Part shown: positions 26,301 through 40,400 of the stretch, piece after piece
How positions within the stretch are numbered: position 1 is the first letter of the stretch
Layout: every line of letters starts with the position of its first letter
Source: Syngnathus acus
Lineage: Eukaryota > Chordata > Actinopteri > Syngnathiformes > Syngnathidae
Reading direction: 5' to 3'
NCBI RefSeq assembly: GCF_901709675.1
Contig: NC_051103.1
Location: 5,999,501-6,063,500 of the forward strand
Length of the DNA: 64,000 bases
Made by a program: the position numbers and the translations under genes
Notes under the pieces: generated by a model
Databases searched by the model: none
Seen by the model: only the letters and a program-made list of their open reading frames with translations
Told to the model about the DNA's origin: nothing

Positions 26301-29300
26301 TATTTCAACAAGCGTGTTGACTTTGTGGTTTGAATTTCGGATAAAAGTTGGTTTGCTTCTGAGATCTGTTGTTTTGTTTTTTTATGTCACTATGTGCTGA
26401 CTCGATACTGATGTCATTATTGTTTGGACCTCTATTATCTTTTTTTTTTGGGCTGAGGCCAAAGCCATGTCTAATATAAACATATTGCTGTGGCGCCATC
26501 ATGAAAGCAGCTTTATTTAATCAAGCCATAGCCTTCTCTAAAGAAAAAGTGCTTTGCCGCCATTTCTATTACAAATGTTTTTGAGTGGGAGACAATTACG
26601 GATGTTCTAACTTGGTCCCCGATCTATAAATAGAGTTGATTGACTGTACATAAAAGCGAATAAAAATGATTTGCAGAGTTGTCTTGTGGTAATTTTATAG
26701 CATTAGGAAGCATAAACGCTGCATTCTAATCATGTGCCGCCTGTGTTTCTCCTCCTGCAGCGAAAGCGGATGTGCCCGGTAAGTCACCCGCATGCCTCCG
26801 TTTACCTTCTGACCTTTTTGTGCGCCTTTCATTATCACATCCTCACTCGATTATAGTCGGCACATTTTCACTTTTGTCACCTCTGCGGCGTTGGGCCGCG
26901 AGCCGCCTCTGGTGGCCTCTGACCGCATTAATTGACTGCCGCCGATGTTGTTTATTTGCCAGCTTGTCGTTTTGTTCCTTCTATTCTGTCAGACTTTAAA
27001 TACTTAATAAGAATGATAACACGGAAGTAGCACACAGAGGACCCGCTGACACAAATGTTGCTAAGCCTCGTGTGATCCTTGGCGAGATGTACTATTTATT
27101 TTGTGTGTGTGTTCCTCTTTGAACTGTATTTGCTCAGCTGTTGAAACCTCTTAACTTGTGTTTTCCACATTGTGCATTGCTTGGCATTTGCTTTGCAGCG
27201 ATCACTAAAAAAAATAAAAATCTGCTAATTTTAGCCCCACAGGAGCCAGCCGAAGAGGGTGAGGGCCTTTTTTTTTTTTCTTCTCTGTAAAACATGAATA
27301 AGTGGTATTCATGTTTGAAATGCACTGAGTGTTCGAAAACCATTTGAGCTAATCCGCCACGGTAATTATTTGAATAATGCCGATGATATGTTGAGTAAAT
27401 TACAGAGTGAAGAGGATAAGGCAAAGGTCAACCACTTCCTTTGCCACTGAAGGGGATAATACAGTGACGAATTTTTTTCCCGCACGTTTGCATTTCTTAG
27501 CGCGTCGACTGCTTGCACGATTTTAGTTATTATCCCAATATGCTGTATTAACTTAGCATTTTTTTTAGCATGTTTGCAATATAGCGGAATGAAGCCGAGA
27601 CGACCGTTAAAACATCTTTGTGGGGTTTTTTGTTATTGTCTCACTGTTTTTATTCATTGCTGGCATTCAGGGAATTACTTGCTCATTAATAAGCACATCT
27701 TATTGTGGGGCAGGTTGTTTCGAGTTAACGATGATCTTTGTTTACGCAGCAGCCCCAAAGCAGGAAGCTAATGCTCGGCACCTTCCAGGAAAAGAATATT
27801 GACACACTTTCTTGGAATTGTTTTTAAAATTCTGATCACATACAGTAGACGATTCCACAATATGCTAAATGTCTATAGACGTACCCCCCGCAGACATGAC
27901 TCCGTGCCCGTCCACATAAACAAATAATGTATTCATATAGAAGTGCATACAGTACATTGGTCTATGAGTGGAAATGACACGATTCTCTCAGCATGAAGAG
28001 TATCCGTGGTCACTTGTTTGCAGGTGTGCCGCAGGTGTCTGTCTTAAGTACCCCAATGAATACTAGATATTTCCCATCTGCACTGATTTTAGAGTGGATT
28101 CTACAATACATGTCATTATATACACCGCTTTGGTCTACGACTGAGATTTCTTGAATATTAGCAAGTCGCCACAATGATAAACGTAAAGAAAATTGGCTAC
28201 CTCTCAATGTCACATTGAGTTTTATTATTACAGGGTACACGTGTGCCTAGTGAAATGTCCCAAACAGTGCCTATTGCCATTTTTTTTTGTCATATGCATT
28301 TTGTTTGCAAGATAATTAGGCATTTTGCATCTTTTCATCCACAGATGTTAGTTGTGATGGAGCATGAAACAAGCTTGTGTGTGTACGTCAAGCGTTGTAC
28401 GACAATTTGTGCTTTTGCTTCCTTGTCACTTTGTTCGGTTTAATCTTGCGTCTCGCTTTGTCTGCAGCAGATTCTGACTCCGACTGGGATGGTAAGAAAA
28501 AGAAGGCGGTTCGTTGGTGTAACGGAGATGATTGTTTTTTTAACGTTATTATTTCTCCTCCATGGGGCCCCGAGCAAAATGTTATTTTATGTGATAAAGC
28601 ACTAATTGAGATACTGAATATCATATTAAAAGTATCATTTGTAATTTCGCAGACAATCACAGGCCAGCATATCTGGGCGAGGGAGTGCTGCGCCGTTGTG
28701 AGAGTGGTTGCAGTCGACTTCAATCAGAGCCAGTCATAGTGGCTCTTTTCATTCCCCTTAAATGCAGCCGTGAACCGTGAAGTGGACACTTGTGGGATGC
28801 TGCTCAAACTCAATATTCCATAATAATTGTTAATTGAGTCTTGGAGGGCCCTGAAGTGGTTGTGGGACCCTATGCAGGTGCTTAGCCTGATTATACTTTA
28901 AGCCGGCTCTACTCTACAATTTAGATACTAGATAGTATGACTTTTGGGTATTTATTCATTTGAAAACTCTTAATACATCTGTCAGGACTGTGATTAAAGT
29001 AGCAATGCTGTAACACGCACTGCGGCCAAACTGACAGCTGCTGCTAGGAGGCCTGGCGTCATTTCATATTTCAACAGGCTAAGAAGATGATACATAAAGT
29101 AAAGTTGCTACTGTGCGTTGCAGACAAGCTGCGAGATGTGTTCAGTTCAGGTTTTACAAGTGAAACCCAAGAAGTGGGATTTGTCGCTTAATGGGGTCTG
29201 AGGCGAACCTTATCCTGCTTTGGGACGGAGAACCTTTAAGGAAATGCTTTAAAAGTGTTTTTGTTATACTATCCGGGTTTGACGGTGGAGTTTGCAAAAA

Positions 29301-32300
29301 AAAGTGTGACGTCAACTTTGACAGCGCTTCAAAAAGATTTACTAAATGTCGCTCGATGTTCTTGCGTCACTCCTAACACTCCACGTAGGAGGATTTCTCA
29401 TCTTATGCTATGTTTGTTTGATCTCCATAGAAGTAATTGCACCAGCCGTCTGTTCTCGAAGGGCAGACAGTTGGTCGAACTTACATACCGAGGTTGTTTA
29501 AAGCCTGTCCCACGGGGTTAAAGTTTAAGTATGTGGGTTGAGGTTATATTCGCAAGCGCAGTTTGGCTAATGAAGCAGGAACCAACTGGCAACTTCTTTA
29601 AGCTTCAATTAAAACATTCCCAATGGCGTGTAAGCGATTTACAATGAAAACAATTGAATGCTTGCTTTCCAACATCCTCAGTCTTACAGAAGTATTCCAG
29701 TTGATATCAAATAACATGTTTTATCCCAAATGTGATGATTAGAAAGTGTAGCAAATGAACCCGCTTGATTCCTTTGTGTTCGTAACAGCCATGATTACCT
29801 ACAAGAGCACACATCTCTTTTTTTTTTTTTGGAGGGGGGGGGGGGGGTGGGGGGCTGTCACTGTGCGGTACATTCACTCAAAATTTCACACTTACTCTTA
29901 GCGCTGGTATAACTGCAAATTGTTTCTCTCCCAGCTAACGTGAAGGCTGTAGGGGGCGGTAAGCTTGGAATTTAAGTTTTCAGTGCATGTACCGTAATTT
30001 TCGGACTATAAGTCGCACCGGAGTATAAGTCGCACCAGCCATAAAATGCCCAAAAAAGTGAAAAAACCCCATATATATGTATATAAATCGCTCCTGAGTA
30101 TAAGTCGCCCCCCCACCCAAACTATGAAAAAAAACCGCGACTTATAGTCCGGAAATTACGGTAAATGTTTTTGGTTTTTTTTTTTTTTTTAAGCGTCTGC
30201 ATCCAACTTTTTATGTTGCACAGGTGCCATCTACATGTTAAATGTATATATTTTTTTAATATTCATTTGTTGTCGGAATTTTAGTCATGTGTGCGTTGTT
30301 TAATTTCAAAAGTTTTGTTGTTGGATTTTAATCCTGACTGTTTGTAAGATGAACACACGTATTTCATCACTTTTTACGTCACTAAAAAAACGACTTGATG
30401 TTGCTGCGCAGTTTGGTCATTGTTAGTGTCGTCTTCTGTTTCCATAGAGAGCAGACGTGATCAGATTAAAAAAAATAATGAAATATCTGTACTTTTATTT
30501 CAGAGGTGACAGAGCTCACTGGGCTCTTCGTGGAGAAGCCGCCAGATCATGTGACCGCTATTGCAGGTTAGTTGGATAGAACACACTGTAAAAGGTGTTG
30601 ACACTACTGACCGGTGTTTGCTGATGACAGGAAAGGATTTGATCCTCATTGCCAAGGTTGACTCGAGCTCCTTGGTAAAGAAACCCGTGATGAAATGGCT
30701 GAAGGGAAAGTGGATGGATTTGAGCAGCAAGGCTGGGAAACACATGCAGTTCAAAGAAACATATGACAGGGAGACAAAGGTGCGACCAAAATTTCAATCG
30801 TACAAAGACGATAGCTCTTTTCCATCTTGTGTTCATTCTCCCGTAAAAGATCTACACTTATGAAATGATGGTCAACAAAGTGGTCGCCGGAGACGCCGGT
30901 GGCTACAGGTGCGAAGTGACATCCAAAGACAAATGTGACAGCTCCAGCTTTGAGATCGCCGTGGAGGGTGGGTGAAAGCCGAGCCGGGTCGCGCCGAGGC
31001 TGCTGCGCATTCCACGTCGACTGATGTTCTGGTTTGATCCGGCCCTAATGTGCCGTCTCGGCAACTTCTCTCATTTCAGCCTCCCAGCAAGACCAGCATG
31101 CGGACATTTTGTCTACCTTCAAGAGAGCGTAAGTGCATTTCTCTCTAAAGGGGGTGACGAGTGAAGGCCTGGAACTCGAAACCGTCTTTGCCAGGTTTGG
31201 GACTAAATTAGCAATTACAAAAATGAAGTCAGTCAAATGGAGTCCCCACAAGGCATGATTCTGACATGATGGTAATTAATCTGCATCTTTGCTGTTCCAA
31301 GTCTCAAAAATTGGCGACCCAAGTCTAAATCAAGTCATGTGACACGAGTCCTATGCTCACTGAGCGAGTGTTTTCCTTCCACGCAGGGATGCCGGCGAAG
31401 ATGACGGTGATCTGGATTTCAGTGCTCTTCTCAAAGCTGCCAAGAAGTGAGAACATCTTTGCTTCCACTAGGAAGCACATCTTCACACTCGGTGTCATTA
31501 AAATGAAACTATTTTCCATGATTGACAGGAAGAGACCTGAAAAGGTGGAGGAGGAGGTCGACGTATGGGAATTGCTGAAGAGCGCCCACCCGAGCGAATA
31601 TGAGAAAATCGCTTTCAAGTACGGCATTACCGACCTGAGGGGCATGCTGAAACGTCTGAAAAAGATGAGGGTGGAGCCCAAGCACAGCGAGGGTGAGTCA
31701 GGTGGAGGGTGAATAGACACTCCAAGAGCATCTGAAGTAGGCGCAATGAGACCAAAGACAGCCAGAAGAGAAACAAGACAAGTGATTTCCCATCATCTCC
31801 ATCTTCCCAGCTTTCCTGACCAAAATGGAATCTTGCTACACCGTGGACAAAGGCAAAAGAATCGTCCTCAAGTGTGAGGTGATGGATCCCAACACGCAGG
31901 TCAAATGGTTGAAGAACGGCCAAGAGATCAAACCCTCTGCCAAGTACATACATAAAAGCACCAACATACTCAATCATGATGCATGGCTTTTTATTAGTGC
32001 CATTTCTTTTTAGATTGTGTTAAACTTCCAGCGGGAAAAATATACTCGGAGAGACGGACAGCAAAATGAGATTGTAAATTAGCCACAGAGCTCGACTGAT
32101 GGGCAGTGTTTAAAAAAAAATGCGCAGCTAAAATTATCGACGCCGCAAAGTCAAACTTTCCACCGATGCTGCCATCCACACATTTTATTTTTAGGCCGTC
32201 GTAAGAAGGCTCCCAGAGGGCATAGTAAGTCACACAGGCAAGACATTTATGCCTTAAGTAGGCTAATACTGATAAAATAAGACCTGTAATCATAGAAAAA

Positions 32301-35300
32301 TACACACTATAAGAAATGTTGAAATTGATGAATGTGTTTATCATTGGCTCCCAATATAATTCAATACAATACAATTCTATCATTTAATTGAAATATATTT
32401 CTATGTTTTTTGGACTGGCATAACATGTTAACCGCAAATCATTCACTAGTATATTTGTTGGTAAATAAACGGACCGGCTTCTCTCGTGTTATTTTCAAGG
32501 TACTTGATGGAGACAAATGGAAACATCAGAACGCTCACCATCAACAAGACCACCCTGGCTGATGACGCTGAGTACGAGTGTGTGGTGGGCGAAGAAAAGA
32601 GTTTCACTGAGGTTTTCGTCAAAGGTACATTCACTTTTTGGTCGTGCGGTGACGCTATAAAATACGACAATACTGATACTTTGAGGACTCTAAATTTGCT
32701 ACTGTATCGTATGCACCCAGAACCACCTGTGACCATCACCAAGCTTATGGATGACTACCACGTGGTGGTAGGGGAGAGAGTGGAGTTTGAGATTGAGGTG
32801 TCAGAGGAGGGCGCCCATGTCATGTGGTCAGTATAACGACAGTATCGGTTAAGTTTGACGAGAGGAAATGAATTTTTTCTGTTTATGGGCTCGAAAAATG
32901 TACTGTCAAAATCATGAAGGAGCAGCACAATCAAATTGTTATTTTCTTCCAGGTTCTATGGGGATGAGGAAATTGTAAAGGGCACGGCATCCACAAAGTA
33001 TCGCTTTAAGAAAGACGGGAAGAAGCACACGTTCATCATCCAGGAAGCGACATTGGAGGACATCGGAATGTACCATGCTTGGACAAACGGGGGCCATACC
33101 AAAGGAGAGGTGGAGGTGGAAGGTATTATAGGAATGGTTGGACTGGATTTGACTCGGATGAATATTTTCCTTGTGCTTTCCAATGTGCCCAGAAAAAAAA
33201 CTGGAAGTGTTGCAGGACATTGCTGATCTGACGGTGAAGGCAACCGAGCAGGCTTTGTTCAAGTGTGAGGTGTCTGATGAAAAGGTCACAGGCAAGTGGT
33301 ACAAGGATGGAGTGGAAGTGATGCCCAGCGAACGCATCAAAATGACACACGTCGGAAGGTACACATGAGAGTAAAGATGTGAGAGGGGGAAAAAAAAAAA
33401 GAAAAACCACACACCTTAATTAATTGTCCTTCCATCCGCACGTCTCTCCTGCTTGTTTCAGGTTTCATCGTCTGATCATTGACGACGTGAAGCCGGGGGA
33501 TGCCGGAGACTACACTTTCGTTCCTGATGGATACGCTCTGTCACTTTCGGCCAAACTCAACTTCCTGGGTGAGGGAAACAGAAACATTAGCGAGGTGATG
33601 GGGATACATTCATCATGAGCAGACGGCATTAAAGCTTCTCTTTTTCTCTCTCGATACAGAAATCAAGATCGACTATGTGCCCAGGCAGGGTAAATAAACT
33701 TTTGTTACCTCTCCTCCTTTGTCAAGGGAAAAGCCTTTTATGATTCTTATGCATTTGATTCGTCCAAACAGATCCACCAACGATCCACCTGGACACCACC
33801 GGAAACATGGTGTCCCAAAACAGCATCATTTTGGTGGCTGGCAACAAGCTGAGACTGGACGCGGAGATCACTGGAGAACCAGCACCCAAGGTGGTCTGGT
33901 CCAAAGGCGACCAGGTAAGGATGTGTCAGGTCGTCAATGGGCTCACTGCATCACAGTCTGCTTCGTGTTTCTTGGAAACCATGACTAGAATGTGGCCTGC
34001 GAACAAAATAAGTTTTATATCCCTGCCCTGTTACAAGATGACATGTTTGGCATCTACGCACTGAAGCGGACTTACTGATTGTGTCCAATATGGTTATTAT
34101 TTTGGTTTACATTTACCATGCACTGCAAGACTATTAGCCGTACGTCTGATTCTCGCAATGCTTACACGGACCGGTCATGTAACTGAAGCTGCCGGCGGTC
34201 AGCGCTAGTAAATTCGGTTGTCGTAAAACACAAAAGTTGATCTGCCCTCGAGCTTCTCTAGTTAGCTGCTCCGAAATAGCTTTGGGACAAACATGAGCCC
34301 TGCTTCTTCCCTTACAAATGGTATTTCCACTCTTCTCCCTCAGAGACTAGCACCGACTCAATGGGGATAATGTCATATTCATATTAATACCACATTAATG
34401 AAAATGGAGGAAGTGAGAAATACTTGATGAATAATACTTGAAAAAAATAACATCCCTGTTAAAAAGGTGCCATTTCCTGTATTTTAGCCAATCACAGAGA
34501 ATTCTGGACGAGTCAGAGTGGAGAGCAGGAAGGACTTGAGTTGCTTCGTCATTGAGGGCGCAGAGAGGGAGGACGAGGGCAACTACACCATCGTGGTTAC
34601 CAACCCAGCCGGGCAAGACAAGGCTGTGCTGAATATCAAGATAATAGGTAAGTAAATGCAATATTTGTTCAAATTAACATTCCAAATGAAGCAATTTGTC
34701 ACATATATTTACCTGCGCTGTGTTTGAATTCCAGATGTGCCCGATGCTCCCGAGCACGTCAAGTGCACAACAGTGGGAGAAGACTGCGCCACCATCATCT
34801 GGGAGGCTCCCAAATTTGATGGCGGTGCAGCACTCAAGGGTAAAGAACGGAGACGTGGAATACGCACACATGTTCCGTCCTTGTCTCGATGTTTGTCTTC
34901 ATTCAGGCTATCTGATGGAGAGAAAGAAGCAAGGTTCTTCCAGATGGACAAAGCTTAACTTTGACGTGTACGAATCAACCACGTACGAGGCCAAGAAGAT
35001 GATTGAAGGCGTCCTGTACGAGATGAGGGTGTTTGCCGTCAACAGTATCGGCATGTCCCAGCCGAGTCTCACTTCCAAGCCCTTCATGCCTATCGGTAAG
35101 CGTCGCGGCCGCCCCGTCTCTTTTATTCCTCTCCGAACCGCCGGCTCTTTCTTTTTCCGTGCCGCTCAGCCCCGACGAGCGAGCCGACCCGTCTGACGGT
35201 GAACGACGTGACGGACACCACGTGCTCCCTGAAGTGGCTGGCCCCGGAGAGAATCGGAGCCGGGGGCCTGGATGGCTACGTTATTGAATACTGCAAAGAT

Positions 35301-37366
35301 GGAGGTATGGATCTCTGTCGCAACCAGCTGGGGATGTTATAACACTTGATTCTTTCAATAAGAGATGAAGATCAAATACAGTATTGATTAGTTATTGTTT
35401 CCGCCCACAGATACTGAGTGGGTGGTAGCCAACACAGACCTGTGTGAAAAACAGAGCTACGTGGTCCGTGGCCTACCTGTTGGGGAGAAGATTAACTTTA
35501 GGGTGGTGGCAGTGAACATTGCAGGGCGCAGTGCTCCCGCCATCATGTCAGACCCCGTCACGATCCGTGAGATCATGGGTGAGTCGGAGGAGTTAAGTCA
35601 ACTAGTCGATTCTGCCGGTTAATCGACTTCAAGGTTTAAACGTCATGTTTATGGGATCGACTTTTCAATGGCTTTACCTTCATTAGAGCGTCCTAAAATC
35701 CGCCTACCTCGGTACCTGAGGACAAAGTACATCCGTAAAGTGGGAGAAAAGATCAACCTGACCATCCCCTTCCAGGTCAGACAAAAAAAAAGAAACAATC
35801 AGATATAAGAATCAAGATTCATCAAGTGTCATTGTCTCGCAGGGCAAACCACGTCCCGTCGCAAACTGGTTTAAGGACGGGCAACCCGTTGACCCAAAAA
35901 CCATCAATGTACGTACCTCCAACGTGGACACCATCCTCTTCATCCGTTCGGCAGAGCGAGAGCACTCCGGAACATACGAGCTGGTTCTAAAGATCGAGAA
36001 CATGGAGGACAGGGCCAGTTTCCAACTCAGAGTTGTTGGTAAGTACCCGTTCTTCGTGTCCCGGGGTTGCGGAAACACCGATTGCGTTACGTCGATCCAA
36101 TTAGAAAAGCCGGGGCCACCTTTAAATGTGCGGGTGTCCGACGTGTGGGGATTCAACGCCGCTCTGGAGTGGGACCCCCCCACCGATGACGGTAACTGTG
36201 AGATCACCGGATACACCATCCAGAAGGCCGACATGAAGACTAAGGTGAGACAAAGACGGGAAAAGGAAAGGAAGGTGACCGAGGTGTACGACGATCGTAT
36301 TGTCTTTCTTTAGGAATGGTTCACTATTTATGAGCACAACAAACGGACCCACTGCACGGCGTCCGACCTCATTATGGGCAACGAGTACATGTTCTGCGTC
36401 TACAGCGAAAACTTGTGCGGCCTGAGCGAGGAGTCTCGTCAAAGCAAGAACACGGCCACCATCGCCAAGACAGGTGCGAACCTTACTGTACTTGAAATAG
36501 TTTCGGTTATAATTCTTCTTTCGCCACGTATCGTAGGTCTGCAGATTAACCTAAACCCCTACCACGAGATGGATATGTCCTGCGTGCCCAAGTTCACTCA
36601 GCCGCTTGTGGACAGAACTGTGGTGGCCGGGTATAGCGCTGCCATCAGCTGTGCCGTCAGAGGCTTCCCTAAGGTATAGCCCATCGTTTTAAAAAGGATC
36701 TGTGGAGTCCAAGTCAGACAATAGCTTTGGTGGGAAAGGATAATGTCTCCAACCGTCTATTCAGAGACGTCTCATTCCATGATTTCGTTCCTCAGCCCAA
36801 GATCGTATGGATGAAGAACAAGATGATCCTTGGTGAAGACCCCAAATACTTGATGCAGAACTACCAAGGCGTGGTCACCCTCAACATTCGCAAGCCCAGC
36901 CCCTTTGACGGAGGCAAATACACCTGTGTGGCCACCAACGAGCTGGGCAAAGACGAAGTGGAGTGCAAGCTGGACATTCGAGGTTGGTAGAGATGCCGCG
37001 AGAACTCACTTCAATGTTATCGAGCAATACCGTCATATTACAAAGGAGCAGCGACTTGATCAGATATCGAAAGAAAACAAAGAAGCAGAAATGCAAACAT
37101 GCTTAACTGAAGACATATCCGTTAAGTCGGGTCTAATCTATTTACATGCCACCCGTAGTTACACCCCAGTAATGATTTCCGAGCGTGGTGGGGGAGCATA
37201 TCAATAACAGCTGGCCTCATCTTGTTAGCTGCCAATGCTATCGCTAATGTGGTTGCGGATGCAGATTTATGGCATTTTTTTTTTTTTTTTAAAACATATT
37301 TTTTGGACAAATGCCAATCATCTGTCCTGCCTTCCAACAGTTGCCGTGGATCCGCACCAGGATTAA
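23371..37366 (+). CDS. mybpc2: Myosin-binding protein C, fast skeletal type
   Basis: A thick-filament C-zone protein that binds myosin, actin and titin. Exons: 23371-23395, 26761-26778, 27235-27258, 28468-28491, 29935-29958, 30504-30566, 30631-30779, 30850-30967, 31080-31128, 31387-31446, 31529-31692, 31811-31943, 32500-32624, 32721-32826, 32953-33122, 33193-33358, 33462-33568, 33660-33689, 33772-33914, 34488-34647, 34735-34839, 34907-35095, 35170-35304, 35411-35578, 35687-35775, 35843-36038, 36105-36244, 36314-36473, 36537-36673, 36796-36982, 37341-37366. Phases agree; 1,129 residues (human about 1,140). Domains: variable N-terminus 1-38, Ig C1 (to ~148), M-region 149-239 with [20 protein letters not shown], Ig C2-C5 to ~619, Fn3 C6-C7 to 818, Ig C8 to 913, Fn3 C9 to 1013, Ig C10 to 1121. 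Two Fn3 after C5 and no C0 domain fit the skeletal type; [14 protein letters not shown] and [17 protein letters not shown] are fast-isoform-like. Intron 1 is 3.4 kb. The NAGNAG acceptor at 28468 is ambiguous by one codon. Confidence 0.95.
29992..30161. mobile_element. TA-flanked MITE in mybpc2 intron 5, 170 bp
   Basis: The left end reads CCGTAATTTTCGGACTATAA and the right end is its inverse with one mismatch, CGACTTATAGTCCGG then AAATTACGG; both sides are bordered by TA. TIRs of roughly 25 bp, a TA duplication and no coding interior suggest a Tc1/mariner-type MITE, although the superfamily is less certain than for the hAT copies. The motif ACTATAAGTCGC is repeated internally. Confidence 0.75.
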
Positions 37367-37430
37367 GAAAAAGAAGAGTAACGCCTCAGTAACGTTCAGA
37401 GAATGTCAGAGATTGACATGAAAAAAAACA

Positions 37431-37436
37431 AATAAA
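37431..37436 (+). terminator. Poly(A) signal of mybpc2
   Basis: AATAAA lies 65 bp after the TAA stop and is followed within 25 bp by a GTGTGTGTGTGTGG tract, a typical downstream GU-rich element. The 3' UTR would be under 100 bases, compact for a sarcomeric gene. Confidence 0.75.
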
Positions 37437-40400
37437 CAGAAATTATTGGTGTGTGTGTGTGGGATTTGGTTGTCCTTAATTTGCAAACAATTCCGTTTGT
37501 TTTGGAAAGAGGCTGTAATTACATCATACCAATATATTTTGTCAAGACTTTAGGTGAGGTCCTATTTCTATTTCTGTGCAAAATAAAACAACAGTGAACC
37601 ATACGACGCTTCACTGGAGCATAAAGCTCTCGTCTCGTTCACAGCCGAGAAAATACTGCCGTGAGCAACGGCGCCACTGCAAGGAGGCCTCCTGCCATTG
37701 CAAGAACTGCGGCGGCACCCGCGTATCGATCCGGTAAAGGTCATCGAGAGATTTCCAAATGGGGTCGTATATTTCAACCGCTTCTTATCCTCCCTGGGAG
37801 CTGTATTTTTGGGTCGTGACGCCGATGTGCATTTCACTGAAGCGCCGTGCCGCCTGATTAATTCCGTCCCTATTAATTCTTATGTGAAATCTATTAAAAG
37901 TCAGTCAGAACAAATCAAAGGCCCGAGTCCACTATAATGGATTGTTTTGCAAGGGTCCGCTGTATTTAATCGCTGTCGCTCAAGTCTAACGTAATTACTC
38001 AAATTGCATTGGGGCCCATTAGTGCCACATGGCGTGCTGTAATTAAACACGCAAGGAGACAAGAGCATGACGCCAGGCTGCGGACGCAAGTCATCACCCG
38101 TCAGACCCCCGCTTCGAGTCCGAGAGCTGACAGGCAGCGTACGGAGCGAGCGGGCCACTGGATACGTCCGGCTCGGCCAACGGGCGAGTCCAGTCATCCG
38201 AACACAGCGGAAGGAGGAGGTGAGGGGACACTTGGAATTCGGCCGTGGTGAAATTCAAGATGGCGGACACTTGGACACATGGTGAATTCATATTTAGAGT
38301 CTGTTTAGCCCAAAAAGTCATCATCTTTAAAGACAGTTTTAAATATAGAGCCGCGAAATAATGCTACAAAGAAATGAATGTAATATACATTTTTGAGTGA
38401 TACTTGAAATTCTTCAAGATGGAGTATTAATAAAGTGTCAACAATGCAAATTGATTTTCACACACGCTAATGCAATCCGCTTGACCTCACTGAGCGTCTT
38501 CTCTTGTAATTGCGCGGAAGTGCTAACGTGCTTTTGGGGGAACTTGACCTTGAATCCGAACTAAACAAAAGCCTGTGCGGCAATCATATAATCACTTGAT
38601 GACTCCTAAAAGGACTACTTTGGCGCGGAAATGTCCCAAAATTTCCATTTGACGTCAGAAGAAAAACGTCTATTGAACATATAGTATGCCCAAGTTTCTC
38701 TTTCCAGTTGTGAATCAGACTGCTGTACATGACCAGCTTTTTTTTTTTTCTTTTTCTTCAGGGTATCCACAGCGTCTTTGGTGGCCCAGCGTGGGAGGGT
38801 CAAGTTGTGGCTCCTCCGCACACAAGCGCATTAACATACGCGGTTCCGCTAGTAATCACATTACACGACATGATTCGCAGCGTAAGAGGGGGAGCTCTTG
38901 TGTGGGTTGGAGAGTTACAAACGGCTGCGATTCTTTGTTTCGAGCGTCCCGGCTATTTTTAGACCCGCGCTGAAGATAACAGATGCTCATTTTTGCACGT
39001 GTGAATGAGAGTGTTCAACCTGGCCTGGAATCCACCCATTTCATAACTATTTAATTACCAGTTCAATATGTTGTCCTATTCACGCCGAAGTGGTGCAAGT
39101 AAGAAAGAAAACTCTTTTAAAATGGCAGTATGTCATACATGTATGTTTGTGTGTGTGGGTGTGCACCTTGGCAGCGTCTTGGACCCACTCCATTTTCTTC
39201 CCAGACAGTTTGTGAAGGCAGTTAGGGAGTGACCGTTCCTGCTCTGCACTTGTTCCCGCTCTGCAAAGTGACAGAAAATAAATCTTGATTAAACACTTTG
39301 AAATATTTTAATTAACTTTCTTTTTTTTTTTCCTTTGGGGCGGAGCTTATACAAATTGTTGTTAGTTTAACCTTGTGCTTCCTGTAACTAACATCCCAGG
39401 TATTATGCTTCCAGCAGAGGGTGTTAAACATTCAACGCAGGAAGATGGTCCGGTTCTTTAATAGGCAGCACATGGGACTCCGTTTAATTAAAAGCTTTTC
39501 ATTGTAATTGCGAATCTAATACAATCCTATCGTTAATTAGCATCTCGGAGCATGTGCGAGAAATTGCAGCACTGGAGTCACCGCGGCTGGGGGGAAAAAA
39601 AAAAAATATCACAGAGAGGACACATTGTCTGAAAGAAAACTAACACGTTTGCTGGAGGTGCTGATCATTTCAAGTATACAAGTACAGTGGTATGTTGACA
39701 CATTTTGAACCCAACACAAAGCAAAAAAAAAAAAAAACAAGTGAGCAACTCCCAAGTGGAGCCACTTGTAAGTCAAGCTAGCACCGTATATGCAAAAGTG
39801 CAGAGAGTACGTTGGGCCTTTTTAAATAAATGTCAGTTCATTTTCAAATCAGAAGGCAGCAGAGGAGAGGGTGAGGGGAGGCCTCCTCTCCACATAGCTG
39901 ATTATATCATTCAGAACGGATAAAAGCAAGCTTAGAAAAGAACGTTTTCACAAGCTGACAGGCCCATGACTCACAGTAAATGATGTGGCAAATTAAACAC
40001 AAATTGAGCTAAAAAGTTCAGAGCCCGAGGCGGACTTATGATAAATTCTATTAAGGACGAGTCTTACCTGATGGTAAAACTCTCTCTCCAAGGTCTCGCT
40101 CATCAGCGGCCAAAATCTTGGACAGTTTTGACTTCTTAAGGAACACTCCCTTTTAGTGCCGTCCCTCATTTGTTTAACTTCCAAACCAATTCCCGCCTCT
40201 GAAATACGTTGAGACTTCCATACTTGCGATGCTTACGCTGCTAATAAATTGCTCCCATTGTCTTGTTCCAAATGGAGCACACCCTAGTTTGTCTCTGTCT
40301 TTTTATAGAAAATGTAAATAGACTTGAGAGAGCCAGCAGGGCTACATTTGCATTAATGCACATTATTCACTTTCTTATTTATTCCACAAAGACGGCAAAT

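Noticed and set aside
27748-27772. CAGCCCCAAAGCAGGAAG after an acceptor in mybpc2 intron 3, resembling a further APKQE micro-exon
   Set aside because: No GT donor follows at a phase-compatible position (the sequence is GAAGCTAATG). At best a dead cassette; not annotated.
39660-39800. CAGTGGTATGTTGACACA and nearby sequence, reminiscent of hAT ends
   Set aside because: No matching inverted end or target duplication was found within 1 kb.
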